Positions 50,081 to 62,590 of a DNA stretch of 64,000 bases are shown here, piece after piece. Each line of letters begins with the position of its first letter. Positions within the stretch are counted from its first letter, which is position 1. The notes beneath the pieces are model-generated. The model ran no database searches. It was given only the letters and a program-made list of their open reading frames with translations, and had not been told where the DNA came from. Both the position numbers and the translations under genes were made by a program. This DNA comes from Citrus sinensis (lineage: Eukaryota > Streptophyta > Magnoliopsida > Sapindales > Rutaceae), in contig NC_068558.1 of the NCBI RefSeq assembly GCF_022201045.2, forward strand, positions 45,783,001 to 45,847,000, in the 5' to 3' direction.

Positions 50081-53000
50081 TTTCTAAATCAAAATCAAGG
50101 ACCAAGAGCTGCATACATGGTGACATCAGAAGGAGTTGCTGATCAAGGGTGGTACTTAGACAGTGGAGCAACACATCACCTCACAAATGCTGTGCAAAAT
50201 CTGACTGTTGGTAAGTCTTACTCTGGGTCTGAGATGCTGCTAGTTGGTAATGGTAAAGGCCTTTCTATTACTCATATTGGTTACACTTATTTTTACACTT
50301 CCCTTGGAACCTTACTACATCTTATTGACATGCTATGTGTTCCCCATATAACAAAGAATCTTATCAGTGTGTCTAAACTCCTTGCTAATAAGAATGTGAT
50401 TATAGAATTCACCTATGAATTTTGTTTTGTAAAGGACAAGGTGAAGGGGACGTTACTAGCACAGGGAATTACTGAAGGGGGTCTCTACAAACTACTATCT
50501 CAAGATGATTTGTTCTCCAATTCTGAAGTACAAGTTTTAAAGCCAAATTTTATACTGTCAGTTGTTTCAAATAAAATTGTAAACTCTTGTCCAGAGTCTA
50601 TTAAGTCAGTGTCTGTGAATTCAGTGTCTTTCAATAATTCTCCTGCAAGTTTCAATACTTCTAGTTGTATCTCAATGCAGCTATTACATAATAGACTTGG
50701 TCATCCCAATAAACATGCTATGCAAATCATTTTAAAAACTCAACCTTCACACATTGTCAATCATTCTCTTAGCTTTTGTGATGCCTGTCAATATGGCAAA
50801 CTACATCAATTTCACTTCCCTGTCACTGACATAAAAACCAGAGCACCACTTGAGTTAATACACACTGATCTCTGGGGACCAGCATCAATGCCATCCAAAG
50901 ATGGATACAAATATTACATATCCTTTATAGATGATTTCACTAGATACAGTTGGATATTTCCTCTTACTTTAAAATCAGAAGTATTAGACACATTCAAACA
51001 GTATAAACTATTTGTTGAAAAACAATTTTCCAGGTCTATCAAAACCATACAATCAAACATGGGGGGTGAATTTAGAGACTTTGGTTCATTTCTTCAGCAA
51101 CAAGGGATACATATTAAGTTTAGTTGTCCCCATACACACTATCAAAATGGAGTTGTGGAGAGGAAACACCGACATATTGTTGAAACTGGCCTTACCCTTC
51201 TTGCTCAAGCAAAACTTCCACTTGTTTTTTGGTGGGAAGCCTTTCACACAGCAACCTATCTGATAAATAGGATTCCTACACCAGTTTTAAACAATAAATC
51301 ACCATATCAGAAGCTACACAATCGTTTGCCTGATTATCAATTCCTTAAAGTATTTGGTTGCTCATGCTTTTCATTGTTGAGACCTTATAATCAACACAAA
51401 TTAGACTTCCATACACAAAAAATGTGTTTTTATTGGCTACAGTCCTGTGCATAAAGGTTATAAGTGTCTAGACAAATCAGGCAGAATTTACATTGCCAGA
51501 CATGTTGTGTTCAGTGAGTTTGAATTTTCATATCCAGAGTTGTTTTCTGCTTCCCGCAACTCTTTCTCTATTCCAACAAAATGTGTCACTCCAGCAAATC
51601 AATCTTTCACTCATTTTTCTCTGTCAAATCCTCATCTCGATGATAGTAATGTAGTAGCACCACCTATGGCAACTTCAGGATTGAGAAGTGGAACTTAACT
51701 TCCTGCTGCTACCCCTGAGCCAAGTTCACCTTTAAGCCAATCACCAGCATCAACAAATATCCCATCTATCTCTTCCGGGCATTCCATTTCTATACATCCC
51801 ATGGTGACTAGAGCAAAATCTGGAATATTCAAACCTAAAACCTATCTAGCACCAACTCAGGACATAGAACCAACAAGTGTCAAGACAACATTGTCTAGTC
51901 AGAAATGGTATATGGCTATGAAAGAAGAGGTGGATGCTTTACATAGAAATCAGACATGGACTTTGGTTCCTTCTGATTCAGCTAACAAGATTGTAGGTAA
52001 CAAATGGATTTTCAGAGTCAAATACAATCCAGATGGCAGCATTTCTAAGTACAAAGCACGCTTGGTAGCTAAAGGTTTTCACCAAACACATGGAGTAGAT
52101 TTCTTTGAAACCTTTAGCCCTGTTGTAAAGCCTTGTACAGTCAGAATTATTCTCAGCTTAGCAGTTATGCAGCACTAGACCATTAGGCAACTGGATATTA
52201 ATAATGCCTTCTTAAATGGAGTACTTACTGAAGATGTATATATGCATCAACCAGAGGGTTTCATTGATTCCAGATTTCCTTCTCATATATGCAAGTTGAA
52301 CAATGCATTATATGGCCTCAAACAAGCTCCAAGGGCCTGGTATGATCAGCTAAAAGGTTCACTGGTGCAATGGGGCTTTCAAACTTCTAAGTCTGACACT
52401 TCTCTCTTCATTAAACATACTGGGGCTGATATTTTGGTTTTTCTGATCTATGTGGATGACATACTCATCACTGGATCAAATCCAAAGCTTGTTGAAGAGG
52501 TAATTAGTAAGGTTGGCTCAACTTATGCTCTAAAAGATTTGGGGGAGTTTAACTATTTTCTTGGCATAGAAGTAACTCCTAGTCTGGATGGATTACATCT
52601 CTCTCAGACTAAATATATCGGTGATATTCTTCAGAAGGCACACATGTTAGACAGCAAAGGCTACAACACACCCATGAGCACAACTGAAAAATTAAAGAAA
52701 GAAAATGGTGCCTTATTTGAGAACCCTTCTCTCTACAGAAGTATCATTGGATCTCTTCAGTATGTGACTTTAACAAGACCTGACATTGCCTTCTCAGTCA
52801 ACAAGCTGAGTCAATTCCTTGCTGCCCCTACTGTCCTTCATTGGCAAGCTTGTAAGAGGGTTCTGCGATATCTACAGGGTACATCAAATTATGGACTTCA
52901 ATTTCTTAACTCAGGTTCTCTCAGTCTAAATGCTTACTCAGATGTTGACTGGGGATCAAATCCTGATGATAGAAAATCCATTGGAGGTTATTGTGTATTT

Positions 53001-53396
53001 CTTGGCAATAATCTAGTCTCATGGTCCTCAAAGAAGTAGGCTATTGTCTCTAGATCAACAGCAGAGTCTGAGTACAGAACACTTGCACTTGCTGCCTCTG
53101 AGATGCTCTGGGTCACTTATCTTCTAAAAGAACTGAAGCTTTCTTTGCTCAAGCTTCCTGTCTTATATTGTGATAATAAGAGTGCTGAAGCATTGGCTAG
53201 TAATCCAAAGTACCATTCACGCACCAAACACATAGAACTTGATCTGCATTTTGTTAGAGATCACATAGCTAAGCATGAATTTTCTATTGATCATGTTCCC
53301 AGCTTTGATCAATTAGCAGACATTCTTACTAAGCCCTTAGCCTATGATCAGTTTGCTTATTTGAGAAACAAGCTTAATGTTTCTCCGAAACCTTAG
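50081..53396 (+). pseudogene. Copia pol region (PR-INT-RT-RNase H), one frameshift, three stops
   Basis: Domains in order: aspartic protease with WYLDSGATHH (DSGA at 50159-50170); GAG-pre-integrase/zinc binding with LLHNRLGHPN and CDACQYGK; integrase core with first Asp in IHTDLWG (50867) and Glu in GVVERKHRH (51158); reverse transcriptase with KYKARLVAKGF and YVDD (52449-52460); RNase H with AYSDVDW and AESEYR and the C-terminal HIELDLHFVRD...ADILTKPL. Breaks: a frame shift at the A-run 51417-51422, and stops at 51696, 52176 and 53037. In addition, the position of the second integrase catalytic Asp reads Asn (QSNMGGEF, 51056-51058). Ends at 53396, 13 bp before the 3' LTR. Confidence 0.92.
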
Positions 53397-53400
53397 GCTT

Positions 53401-53409
53401 AAGGGGGGA
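53401..53409 (+). other. Polypurine tract of the Copia element
   Basis: AAGGGGGGA directly before the 3' LTR, the usual position of the plus-strand priming site. Confidence 0.85.
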
Positions 53410-53667
53410 TGTTAAGAATAGAATCAAGTTAGTTAATGAGAATGCTGACATGGCAGCTGAGTCAGCTAAAGGTTGTTATAGAAGTTGTTAGTAGTAATCT
53501 GTGCGTGTGTGCAATGTGTGTAGAATCTTTTATGCACATATAAAAAAGCTTGTAACCTCCAGATTCATTATAATCAATAATAATAGAATTTTCAGTATAC
53601 AGAAGTTTTCTTTCTTTCTATTTTCTCAGTAACCAAAGAACATCACAGTTTCATATAAAACTTAATA
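53410..53667 (+). repeat. 3' LTR of the Copia element
   Basis: 258 bp, 253 positions identical to the 5' LTR. The differences are A/G, C/T, G/A, G/A and C/G. Confidence 0.95.
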
Positions 53668-53672
53668 AGAGC

Positions 53673-54560
53673 CAAGACAAAACAACCAAGACCAAGTGTT
53701 TCAACTAACATGATACTTCTACATAGTGACATTCCAATTTGTCTAATATATTGTAGGACCTAACTAATTAAAGGCTGTTGTATGCCGAGCAGATAAGGCA
53801 TCAATTTCAGCAGCTCATTACACACTATTTTATCACATGCCAAACCTCAGCAACAGAGCATGCATCACCGGCATTATTTGAATGTTTTGTTTAGAATGGG
53901 ACTCCTCGTCCTTGTTTTCGTGGATTTGCAGTACCACAAATCCTTGTACATATCTCATATAGTTCTTCATACAATCATTTGTTTCTTAGCAAAAAGTCCT
54001 TATCAAATCAAGTATGCATTCTGTAAATACTTCAGTAAAACAAGCTTCAAAAATCATCTATTCATTCATTGCATGCTTCAGTAAACCAGCTTAAAAAATT
54101 CATATATTCAGTCATTGTATGTTTCAGTAACTGATTCAAGCTTCAATTTTTCATGAGAAATCCAATAAATCTTTCAAAATTCATTTATTCATTCTGACCG
54201 AGCTTCACAAAGTGCTTCAAAATTTCATTTTTTATTTTTTATTTTTTTGTGTCCATAATGAGCATCACCGGCCATAAATCAAATAAAAACTCATCCGATC
54301 ATCCCAACATGATCTGCCGTACTATGCATTTATCCAAAGCCAAAAGCTTCAATATCAACAACAGCTTCATTAATTCAATTTTTCACAAATTTTAATTGAT
54401 TTTAGGCTTCACAGCTTCATGCACCCAAACAAATAACCATGAATGAACAAAAATCAACAAAATCACCCTACATTTTCAAGTCGCAGGAGTATCAACACAC
54501 TCTAAGTGAAGGATATAAACTTGAGTTATGTTACAAATTGACCTCGTATTGGCTTCAACA
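53673..54560. other. Intergenic with repeated CTTCA-type motifs, no gene seen
   Basis: Many copies of GCTTCA/AAGCTTCA occur on the plus strand from 53800 to 54420, without a fixed period. The frames here have no domains. Confidence 0.4.
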
Positions 54561-54561
54561 A

Positions 54562-54873
54562 AACGATTCGGGTCTCCAGGTGGTCGATGGAACCCGGATC
54601 AATACATGGTACAACTATTGTGTTTCTTCTTCACTTCCAAAAGAGAAATGCTTCATGATTTGCTGATATTAAAGTTTTTTTTTTCAACCAAGCTTCATGA
54701 CATGAAAGATTTGCTGATATTAAACGATTCGGGTCTCCAGGTGGTCGATGGAACCCGGATCAATACATGGTACAACTATTGTTTTTCTTCTTCACTTCCG
54801 AAAGAGAAATGCTTCATGATTTGCTGATATTAAAGTTTTTTTTTTTCAATCAAGCTTCATGACATGAAAGATT
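54562..54873 (+). repeat. Tandem duplication, about 161-bp period
   Basis: Copies from 54562 and 54723 begin AACGATTCGGGTCTCC and end ...TTCATGACATGAAAG. They differ by a few substitutions and one base in a T-run. The two similar open frames (54439-54666, 54528-54827) are consequences of the duplication. The unit (TCCAGGTGGTCGATGGAACC) is more complex than the surroundings and may derive from an exon or leader of an unrecognised gene. Confidence 0.9.
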
Positions 54874-57800
54874 AAAGGGGTGTAGCACTAGAGCGAGAGA
54901 TGCCGGCTGGGAAGAAAGAGAGAAATTTACACAAATTTACACGTTTTACAATTTACTTCTGACATGGTTACATTACTTGAGTTGACAAGCTTGTCTTTTG
55001 AGATTACGAATTTACCCTCAACTGACAAACAGAAGCTTAACGCTTATGCAACGGCCGGGGGAGTTCACTGATATAACTATAACTACACAAGCATCTTGTC
55101 CATCTATCTGCAAATATTTCAAACCTCAGGGGAGGTTTCAAAAATATGAAAAAGTCAGGTGCGTCCTTTCTATGCATGATTAACGTGCCGAGGTACTATT
55201 CAAAAAAAAAAAAAAACGTGCCGAGGTAGGGAACGGAAACACACATATTTTATTGGGGCACTTGTTACCTTACACGCGAGGTAATAAACATAATTGTCCC
55301 ACACTTGTTTGAAAAAAAATTAATGATTGTAAAAAATATAAAATAATAAAATATTGTTATTTTTACAGTTGTTAAATTTTTATCAAACGGTAATAGAACA
55401 ATTATATATCTTACATAATTATACAAGACTTTTATTATAATGCAATATCTAATTTAATTTTATTAGTGATACTCTTATCACTCTTTTGAAGCACATCTTT
55501 CAAAACAAAATTATTGTAGCATCAATTTCTTGTACTTCTTCCATTTATTTTTCATTTTTTCCGCTTAAAATTTAAATTTCTTGCAAGAATAATAACACAA
55601 TGTTACACTCCCCAACTTAAATGTTGAAATGAAATAAAAAAAATTTACTGAGTTATGATATTATCATTCAATAAATTAGTGTTGCATCCTAGCTATATAT
55701 AAAAATTAATATTGAGATAAAACTTAAAAAGTATAGTATTATGAATAGCGTATTTTAAACTTATAATTCAAAGTCTAAAATATTCATAGAAGGGAAAAAA
55801 AAAAAAAAGTAGCGGAAAGAGAGCAGTTCTAACTTCAATTTTTATATGTTGACAAATTATTCAGCGTTCTTATGGCACACAAAAAATGACAATGAATTTT
55901 CCAAGATATTCAATGTTTTACATTTCTGTTTATTTTTGTACCCTGGTTGGCCTTTTCCTCAACTTTCCTTATAATGACATAATCAGAGTTTACAAGCAAA
56001 CGTCTGGATCTGAGAACGTAACCCCTTGCTGCTGGGTTGGCTAAATAGCCAATTAGCCATTTGTAATTCGTGCCCGATTAATCAATTGATATATTTTTGT
56101 TTTAAACAATTAAAAAATGTCATATTATTTCGTGAAATTAAACTCTTAAATATTTTTTTTCCCATAACATTGAATATGAAAAGTATAAGTCACAAGTTGG
56201 TTCGATCTATTGGATAAGATGTTAATGAAAATATTGTAAAAGTCGAATGATTTATTTAATGGAGTTTTAATTGTGATTGTAATCCGAAAATATGATTGTT
56301 CATGATAAATAAAAATTAATTAGCAGAAGAACTTTGAAGAGAAAATTAAATCTGGAGACAAAAGTTAGATGTACAGTTGGGAATTTATTGATTCAAGAAC
56401 CAATTCTAGAGTCGGCGATGAGGATGCAGACTGCTATTATGGTGAAACGGTTGGAGGTAACTGCGACATATTTATTAACAAAGAACCCAAGCATGAATAA
56501 TCATCAGCATACTATATTTAACATAAATTTTAAAGGATTAATCTCATACCATTTAATATTGGATGAGTAGTAATCATTAGATGTTCTTTTTACTTTCAAT
56601 ATCTCCCACAAATTGTATGAAATCAATTATTCAAAATTTATGTTAAAATTTTAAATTAAAATAAGTCCTCCTTACATTAAAATCTCTAAATAATACTGAT
56701 GGGAATAACAAAAAAAAAAAAATTAGCAAGGTTATTAATTTATTAATAAATGAATAATTTATTGATTTGTTGGTAAATAAATATTTATTAATTTAAGAAG
56801 AGTTTTATATTTTAGTTACTTGTGACATCTTATGTGCACTATTCCTTTTACCAAGATTCATGCATGATTTCACAAGTTATCATGTATATAATAATAATAT
56901 TAATAAGGGATAATATCATTTTACCATAAAAAATTTGCGACGTTATCAATTTACTAACCTTTCGTTAAAAACGTTAAAAATTTGATAATATTTTGCTGAT
57001 GTCATAAGGGCATCAAAGATAATTCTTGTTAAAGCTAAAACATTGCGTTGCAAATGTAAAATAAACAATGAAACAAAGTTAAAAAATTTCAAGGGAAATA
57101 ATTAAAGAACTAGGAAATTAATAACCCTAAAATCAGCCCCCCTCTCTCATTAATTGTTTTCCTTAATTAAATTGTTATTATTTTTAGTTGTGATTAATAC
57201 TTGAATTTCATAAATTATAATATTATTTTTGAAGCAGAATTTTTTAATTAATTGTTTTCTTTGTCATTTGTTGTAATTATGCATATTGTTCATTATTTGT
57301 TATTAATTACAATTTTTACTTGTTTTCTAAATCTTATTTTTGTTCATTATTTCTTTCTTTTCAAATGGTAAAATTATCTTTTATTTTCCTGGGGTAAAAT
57401 CGACTTTTAACTCATTTCCAGTTAAATATTAATATTTTTTTAACGAAAATGTAATAAATTAATAACGGCGAAAATATTTGGCGGTAAAATGTAATTTTCA
57501 GCACACCATGATAGTGACATGATATGTCAAAATAACTGTAGCAGGAAAACAAAAATATCCCCAATAATAATAATCATCATAAATGTTCTAAACATGTATA
57601 GTGAACTGCAAAAATTAATGTAAGTACATTTTAGATATACTTAAACTTGTTCTTAAAAATACATGCAATGTAACTTTATAACTACATCGGTCATTGGTTC
57701 AAATCATTTTAGAAAAGAATAGAATTGAGAATATTGAAGTTGCCGAGGAAAAAAATTTTAATATTACGAATCTTATATGTTACTTATTATTAGTATTTTT

Positions 57801-60800
57801 TTGTGTTTGACTAATTATCAATTTATATTTTCATTAGGCCCTAAATGATTAAAAAAATGCTATTTTATACATCTAACAAAATCATTAATTTAATACACTG
57901 GCCTAAGTGGAGATCAAAAGATTTTTTTATTTAATTAAGGTTATCAATTTATTAAATATTCATCGATCAAGCTTTTACTATATAGCTAAAACAGATACAC
58001 TTATATAGTAAAGCCCTAAGGCGTACCGAGAACAGGACTCATAAATTAATGCCAACTGGTGGTGGCGAAACATTACTCCCATATTTAGGAAGATATCAAG
58101 TCCTACCCATAAATCACAAGTATGGAAGGGAAAATAAATTATAATAACGTAGGAGGACTAGGCAATACCCTCAATAGTTATTGGGCCATTAGTTGCCGCC
58201 ATGGCAGAGACTTGGTGACAAATTAGATATACTTTAAACACTCATTGAATTATGATCATATTCTTAAATAATAAATATTATACGAGCAGAAAATGTAACT
58301 AAAATAATTAAAGAATTCTAAATCACTCTGTACTTCATTCCCTTTCGACATGAACAAGACAATTCAAAGACATACTTCTAAGCTTTCTTAATTTCTTGAT
58401 TATCATGGTTTTAAGAACTTGTTTACCAACCAATCTTTCGATGAGAGCTGTATTTTGATGTAATCCTTGTAAAACACAGAGACTTGTCACAATAGGGCTT
58501 ATATAAACTTCGGACTCTTCTAAGAATCTAAATTGATTCCTCTAATAAATGTAACAAATATTTATCGACTGTGTCAAAAGGAGTAATAACATGTCAGTAA
58601 CTCTTTAATTAATTACTTGAGTTGGTAAAGTCAGTGACATAATGCTTCCTTCCATTTGGAGTCAAAATAATGTTCAGGCACATACTAACTTCATTTTTAA
58701 AGTTGGGGGTTCGATTATGTAAGAGAGTATTTCACATTATTTATAATGACTCTAACCATGACTTTGAGCAATAAATTTTCTTAGAATTGCTGTTTAGTGA
58801 TTAAGAAGGTGTCTTGTTCCCCTTCGAAATCTTAGAATTATAATAAAACTTTGTAAGCATAAATAATATTTATTGATTATTTTAACCTTAATAACGCATG
58901 AAATTAACTCACTCGGCGTCAGTACTCTTGATGTAGAGAGTGCGTGTAGCTAGAAGTGGTGGAATGTCGAGCCGGTTAATTGCTCAATCAACATCACCGG
59001 CTAGTTGAAAGAAATTTTAATGCATTAGCCTAGTAAATATTTTTGGACATATAAATTAAGATCATCATTCTCTCATGATTTGATCTTTTATTGAGTAAAA
59101 ATGGTGATTAGTAATTAATAAATAAAAAAATTAAATTCTACTCATATATTATCATTAAAAAACACGTGATCTTTAAAAGCTCACGAGAGGTTATTCTAGA
59201 AAAGATCATAATCATATCAATTAAGACATAAATTTAATTATGAATATGAATTGAAAGCCTAACCTACGAGGTATATTAGTCAATTATAATGATAGTCGGT
59301 TATTAAGAGTTTTTTATTTTTGGCTTTTTTTAGGGATTCGAAGAAAATCTAACCTTTGGAAGAAAATTGTATAATGCCGTAATTAAAATTACAACATCAA
59401 TGCTATAATAAACTTAAATTTTATAAATTATATGCAAGACTAATAAATAGAAAGTAAAACAAGTAAATTAATATAAAATTATAATTATTAAAACAATTAA
59501 CATGGTTTCTCTAGAATTTTAGTGAAAAATAGTTTATTTATTTACCTTAATTAAATAAAATCACTCATCAATTGAAAAAAATAATTATACTGAAAATAAG
59601 TAGATAAATTTTATGGAATTAGTTTAACCATAAATTCTAGATTCATTATAGGATATTTATAAACTTTTTTTTTCTACACTGGTATTTGTTTACTACATTA
59701 GTTAATTAAGTGAAATTATTTATCTTGAAGTGGATCAAGCCAAAGCAAAATAAAAATATATTCTTTTATTTCTAGACATATGAATGATTTATCAATCAAA
59801 TTAGATATAATTTTGAATTTTATGCGTACTTCGTGTAGCTTTAAACTATGTTTCTTACTTATACTTAAAGACCATTTGCGGTTGTTGTTAAGGAAGTGCA
59901 GAAAAATATAAAATCACCTCATCCTATAATAGCTTTGAAAAACATTCAAAAGAATTGTTTTTTAAAATTCAATATGAAGAATAAGTTTTATCCTTAATAA
60001 AATATCATATGTTTTACATAAACTCAAAATTATCATTATTCAATTTAAATACAAAATCAATAAATATATAAGGCAATCAATATTACAATGAGCTTTTATT
60101 TTATAATTGTAATTTTTTTTTAATAACTTTAATATTAATTTACTTATTTTACATACTATTCATAAATTTTAGGTGTAATGTACAAAATTTATGTTTTATT
60201 TTACACTTAATATTAATAAATAAAATTTATGTTACATTTGTAAGTTTTTATTTTGTTTACTAATAAGTCAGTTTGTGTATTTTGTAGTAAAAAATAATTA
60301 TTGACTAGCTTTTGTGTTTGTTAGTGCTTTATTTATTTTAATTGGTTTAACATGTATCATTGGGAATAAACCATATTATTTTAATCTATCAGGGGTCACC
60401 GAGGGTGTCACCAGTGTAGATCCTACAATGTTTATGTTAGAGATCAAGAGTGGGATGATAACAAATAAATAATAAAAGAGAGTAAGAGAAAGGCTTAGAG
60501 GATAATGTACTCCTCATTTAATGTACCTATTTTTCCATATTTATAATATATGTACTTTTGAGTGGTCACTTCTTTATATAAGATAAATAATCAGAAGTAT
60601 AATTAAATTAGGAATATAACATGATTTGACTTTGACAAAAATTAGAACTTGTATTATTTTATTCTATTTAGATTAGAACATATTATTACATTTGGGTCCT
60701 CAGACTCGAGGACCCATTCGTTTAGATTACTAGGTTGAGTTCGGTAAAAATATGGGTATAACATTATTCTATCAATGTTCAATATAATTTTACTTTTGCC

Positions 60801-61005
60801 ACTTTGGGGTAATTAGTGGATAGCAAAAACTATTGTGTGTAAGGAGAGTTCATTAGCATGAGTTTGAGTTTTTATAAAACGTCTGTTTTATCTATCTATC
60901 TATTTGTTTATCTGTCTATATATATATATATATATATAAGATAAATATTCCATTTATTAAATGCACGTTTTCGAGTTATATATGCTTAGGAAACTCAAGA
61001 TTAAT
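54874..61005. other. 6.1-kb gene-poor AT-rich region
   Basis: Near 55090-55145 there is a sequence ending CCTCAGGGGAGGTTTC, inverted relative to a similar one at about 47060, so both belong to one repeat family. The rest shows no domain-bearing frame, no terminal repeats that I could pair and no RNA gene. Frames at 56026-56217 and 56334-56570 are unsupported. A (TA)n run lies at about 60918-60938. Confidence 0.45.
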
Positions 61006-61390
61006 TGTGTGTTTATTTCATGGAATGGGGAATGAGAATGAAGGAATGTGAATGAAACTCATGTTTACTTGACAAAATGTAATTTGGGAACGAGAATAAA
61101 ATATGTGGGTCCCACATAATTTGGTAATAAGGAACGGGAATCCCATTTCCATTGGGGGGTTGGGAATGAGAATTAAATATATGTTTACTTTTGTATCCCT
61201 CTACCTTTTTCATATTTTCCAAATTACCCTCATTCAAATCACAATTAATTTTATTATTTTAAATGTCATTAATAATAATAATAATTATTATTATTAAATT
61301 TGATTAACTTTATTATTTTAGTTATTATTAATTATTATTAGTATTATTTTTATTAATATTATCATTATTAACAATAAAAATAATGATAAA

Positions 61391-61423
<33 letters not shown>

Positions 61424-61833
61424 ATGTTAATAATGATAATATCAATAAAAATAATAATAACAATAATTAATAGTAACTAAAATAATAAAGTTAATCAAAT
61501 TTAATAATAATAAATAATGTTAATAATGATAATATTAATAAAAATAATAATAACTAAAATAATAAAGTTAATCAAATTTAATAATAATAATAATAATAAC
61601 AACAACAACAACAACAATAATGATAATATTGTTAATAATGATAAATTAATTATTTTTATTAATTATTAATACTATGGGTATTTTGTTAAATTGATTTTCA
61701 TTCTCATTCACATTCCTCATTCCCATTTATTTTTGCCAAGTAAATATTGAAATCTCATTCTCATTTCAGCCCATTCACATACCTAACTCATTTTCATTCC
61801 ACCTCATTTTCATTCTCATGAAGTAAATACACC
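61006..61833. mobile_element. TIR MITE with a long AAT-rich inner hairpin (828 bp)
   Basis: The left end TGTGTGTTTATTTCATG and the right end read inwards GGTGTATTTACTTCATG match at 14 of 17 positions, followed inside by GAATGAGAATG-type repeats at both ends. The core 61260-61660 is a set of AAT/ATT triplet runs. A roughly 75-bp block from about 61295 (AAATTTGATTAACTTTATTA...) occurs as a reverse complement from about 61424 and again, partly, from about 61511. Target duplication not resolved. Confidence 0.6.
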
Positions 61834-62224
61834 ATACATGTATGAATTTAGACTTTAGATAGATCGTCATCCTCCCATGAGCATTTACTATATAGTAAAT
61901 TATGATATAATTATTATTTTTTAATGAAAATACAATTATCATCATCATCATCATCATTATTATTATTTTTTAATTTTTATAGATAGATGATCGTGAAGTA
62001 AAACAACGACATTGACTGAGCTCAGTTGAAAGTTCAGCAACGCGGGAAAAGAGGCACCCAACTTTCGGCCCAAGATATTTTAGAGAAATAAGAACGAGCC
62101 TTGGGCCTGCTAGTGAAAACGACAACAAAATTGTCGTACGGGTCAAAAGCACCGTGACCGTCAACAGTTTTTTTCAGCTCCCAACCAAAAATCACAATTC
62201 AAAGCAAACACAAGCGAGATTCCA
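61834..62224. other. Distal promoter region of ERdj3B
   Basis: AT-rich to about 61980 with a (CAT)n run at 61939-61955, then GC-balanced DNA typical of a promoter. The minus-strand frame 61970-62164 is not supported. Confidence 0.4.
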
Positions 62225-62243
62225 CGTGGCCGATGTTGATTGG
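62225..62243 (-). promoter_or_regulatory. ER stress response element (ERSE-I) in the ERdj3B promoter
   Basis: On the plus strand CGTG (62225-62228), exactly ten bases, then ATTGG (62239-62243). On the minus strand this is CCAAT-N10-CACG, the exact plant ERSE-I consensus. It lies about 350 bp upstream of the start codon, and the CGTG is part of a CCACGTGG palindrome. Known: NF-Y and bZIP28 bind this element in ER-chaperone promoters. Confidence 0.75.
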
Positions 62244-62417
62244 TAAGAACAACAAGGAGGCGAAGCCGATTGGCCAGCATGTACAAGGAACACGTAAAAT
62301 CTACTCGCTAGTCAAGTCGTCGTTCCCTAGCCTCCAGTTTCGTGCTCAACTCCTCGCCCAGTTCCTGGGACTTTTAACCGGCAACACCATCACCTGACCT
62401 CACTGATAATTTCCAAA

Positions 62418-62440
62418 GGAGAGAGAGAGAGAGAGAGAGA
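62418..62440 (+). repeat. (GA)n run in the ERdj3B 5' leader
   Basis: About eleven GA units roughly 150 bp before the start codon. GA/CT runs are common in plant 5'-UTRs and core promoters. Confidence 0.85.
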
Positions 62441-62590
62441 CGACTTGCAGCAACGACTTCTGAATTGACAGATAAAAATTAAAAAGAAAAAAATTATTGT
62501 AATCTCAGAATTTTGCTAAGATCTGAAAATTAAACCCTAGATTCTAAGTTTCGGAGAGGCATTAAACTCTCTCCTCTTGTTGATCTATTA

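Larger units (their letters stand above)
48709..53667 (+). mobile_element. Full-length, inactivated Ty1/Copia LTR retrotransposon (4,959 bp)
   Basis: Seen: two 258-bp LTRs (48709-48966, 53410-53667) that start TGTTAAG and end CTTAATA, and the 5-bp duplication AGAGC at 48704-48708 and 53668-53672. There is a primer-binding site and a polypurine tract. Coding domains run in the order gag - zinc knuckle - protease - integrase - reverse transcriptase - RNase H, which defines Copia (integrase before RT). The two LTRs differ at 5 of 258 positions, four of them transitions, so insertion is fairly recent on a plant time scale. The gag-pol frame carries seven premature stops and one frameshift, so this copy cannot encode its own proteins. 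Confidence 0.97.

Noticed and set aside
49535..50087. Ser/Ile-rich frames overlapping the gag region
   Set aside because: They are out-of-frame shadows of the Gly/Asn-rich gag linker.
47055..55150. Inverted copies of a CCTCCCCTGAGG-type end at 47.06 and 55.13 kb considered as ends of one 8-kb element
   Set aside because: The right end lacks the outer ATAATTATCC sequence and no target duplication matches; they are more likely two separate truncated copies.
61970..62164. Minus-strand 64-aa frame upstream of ERdj3B
   Set aside because: It lies in promoter DNA, with no domain or splice context.
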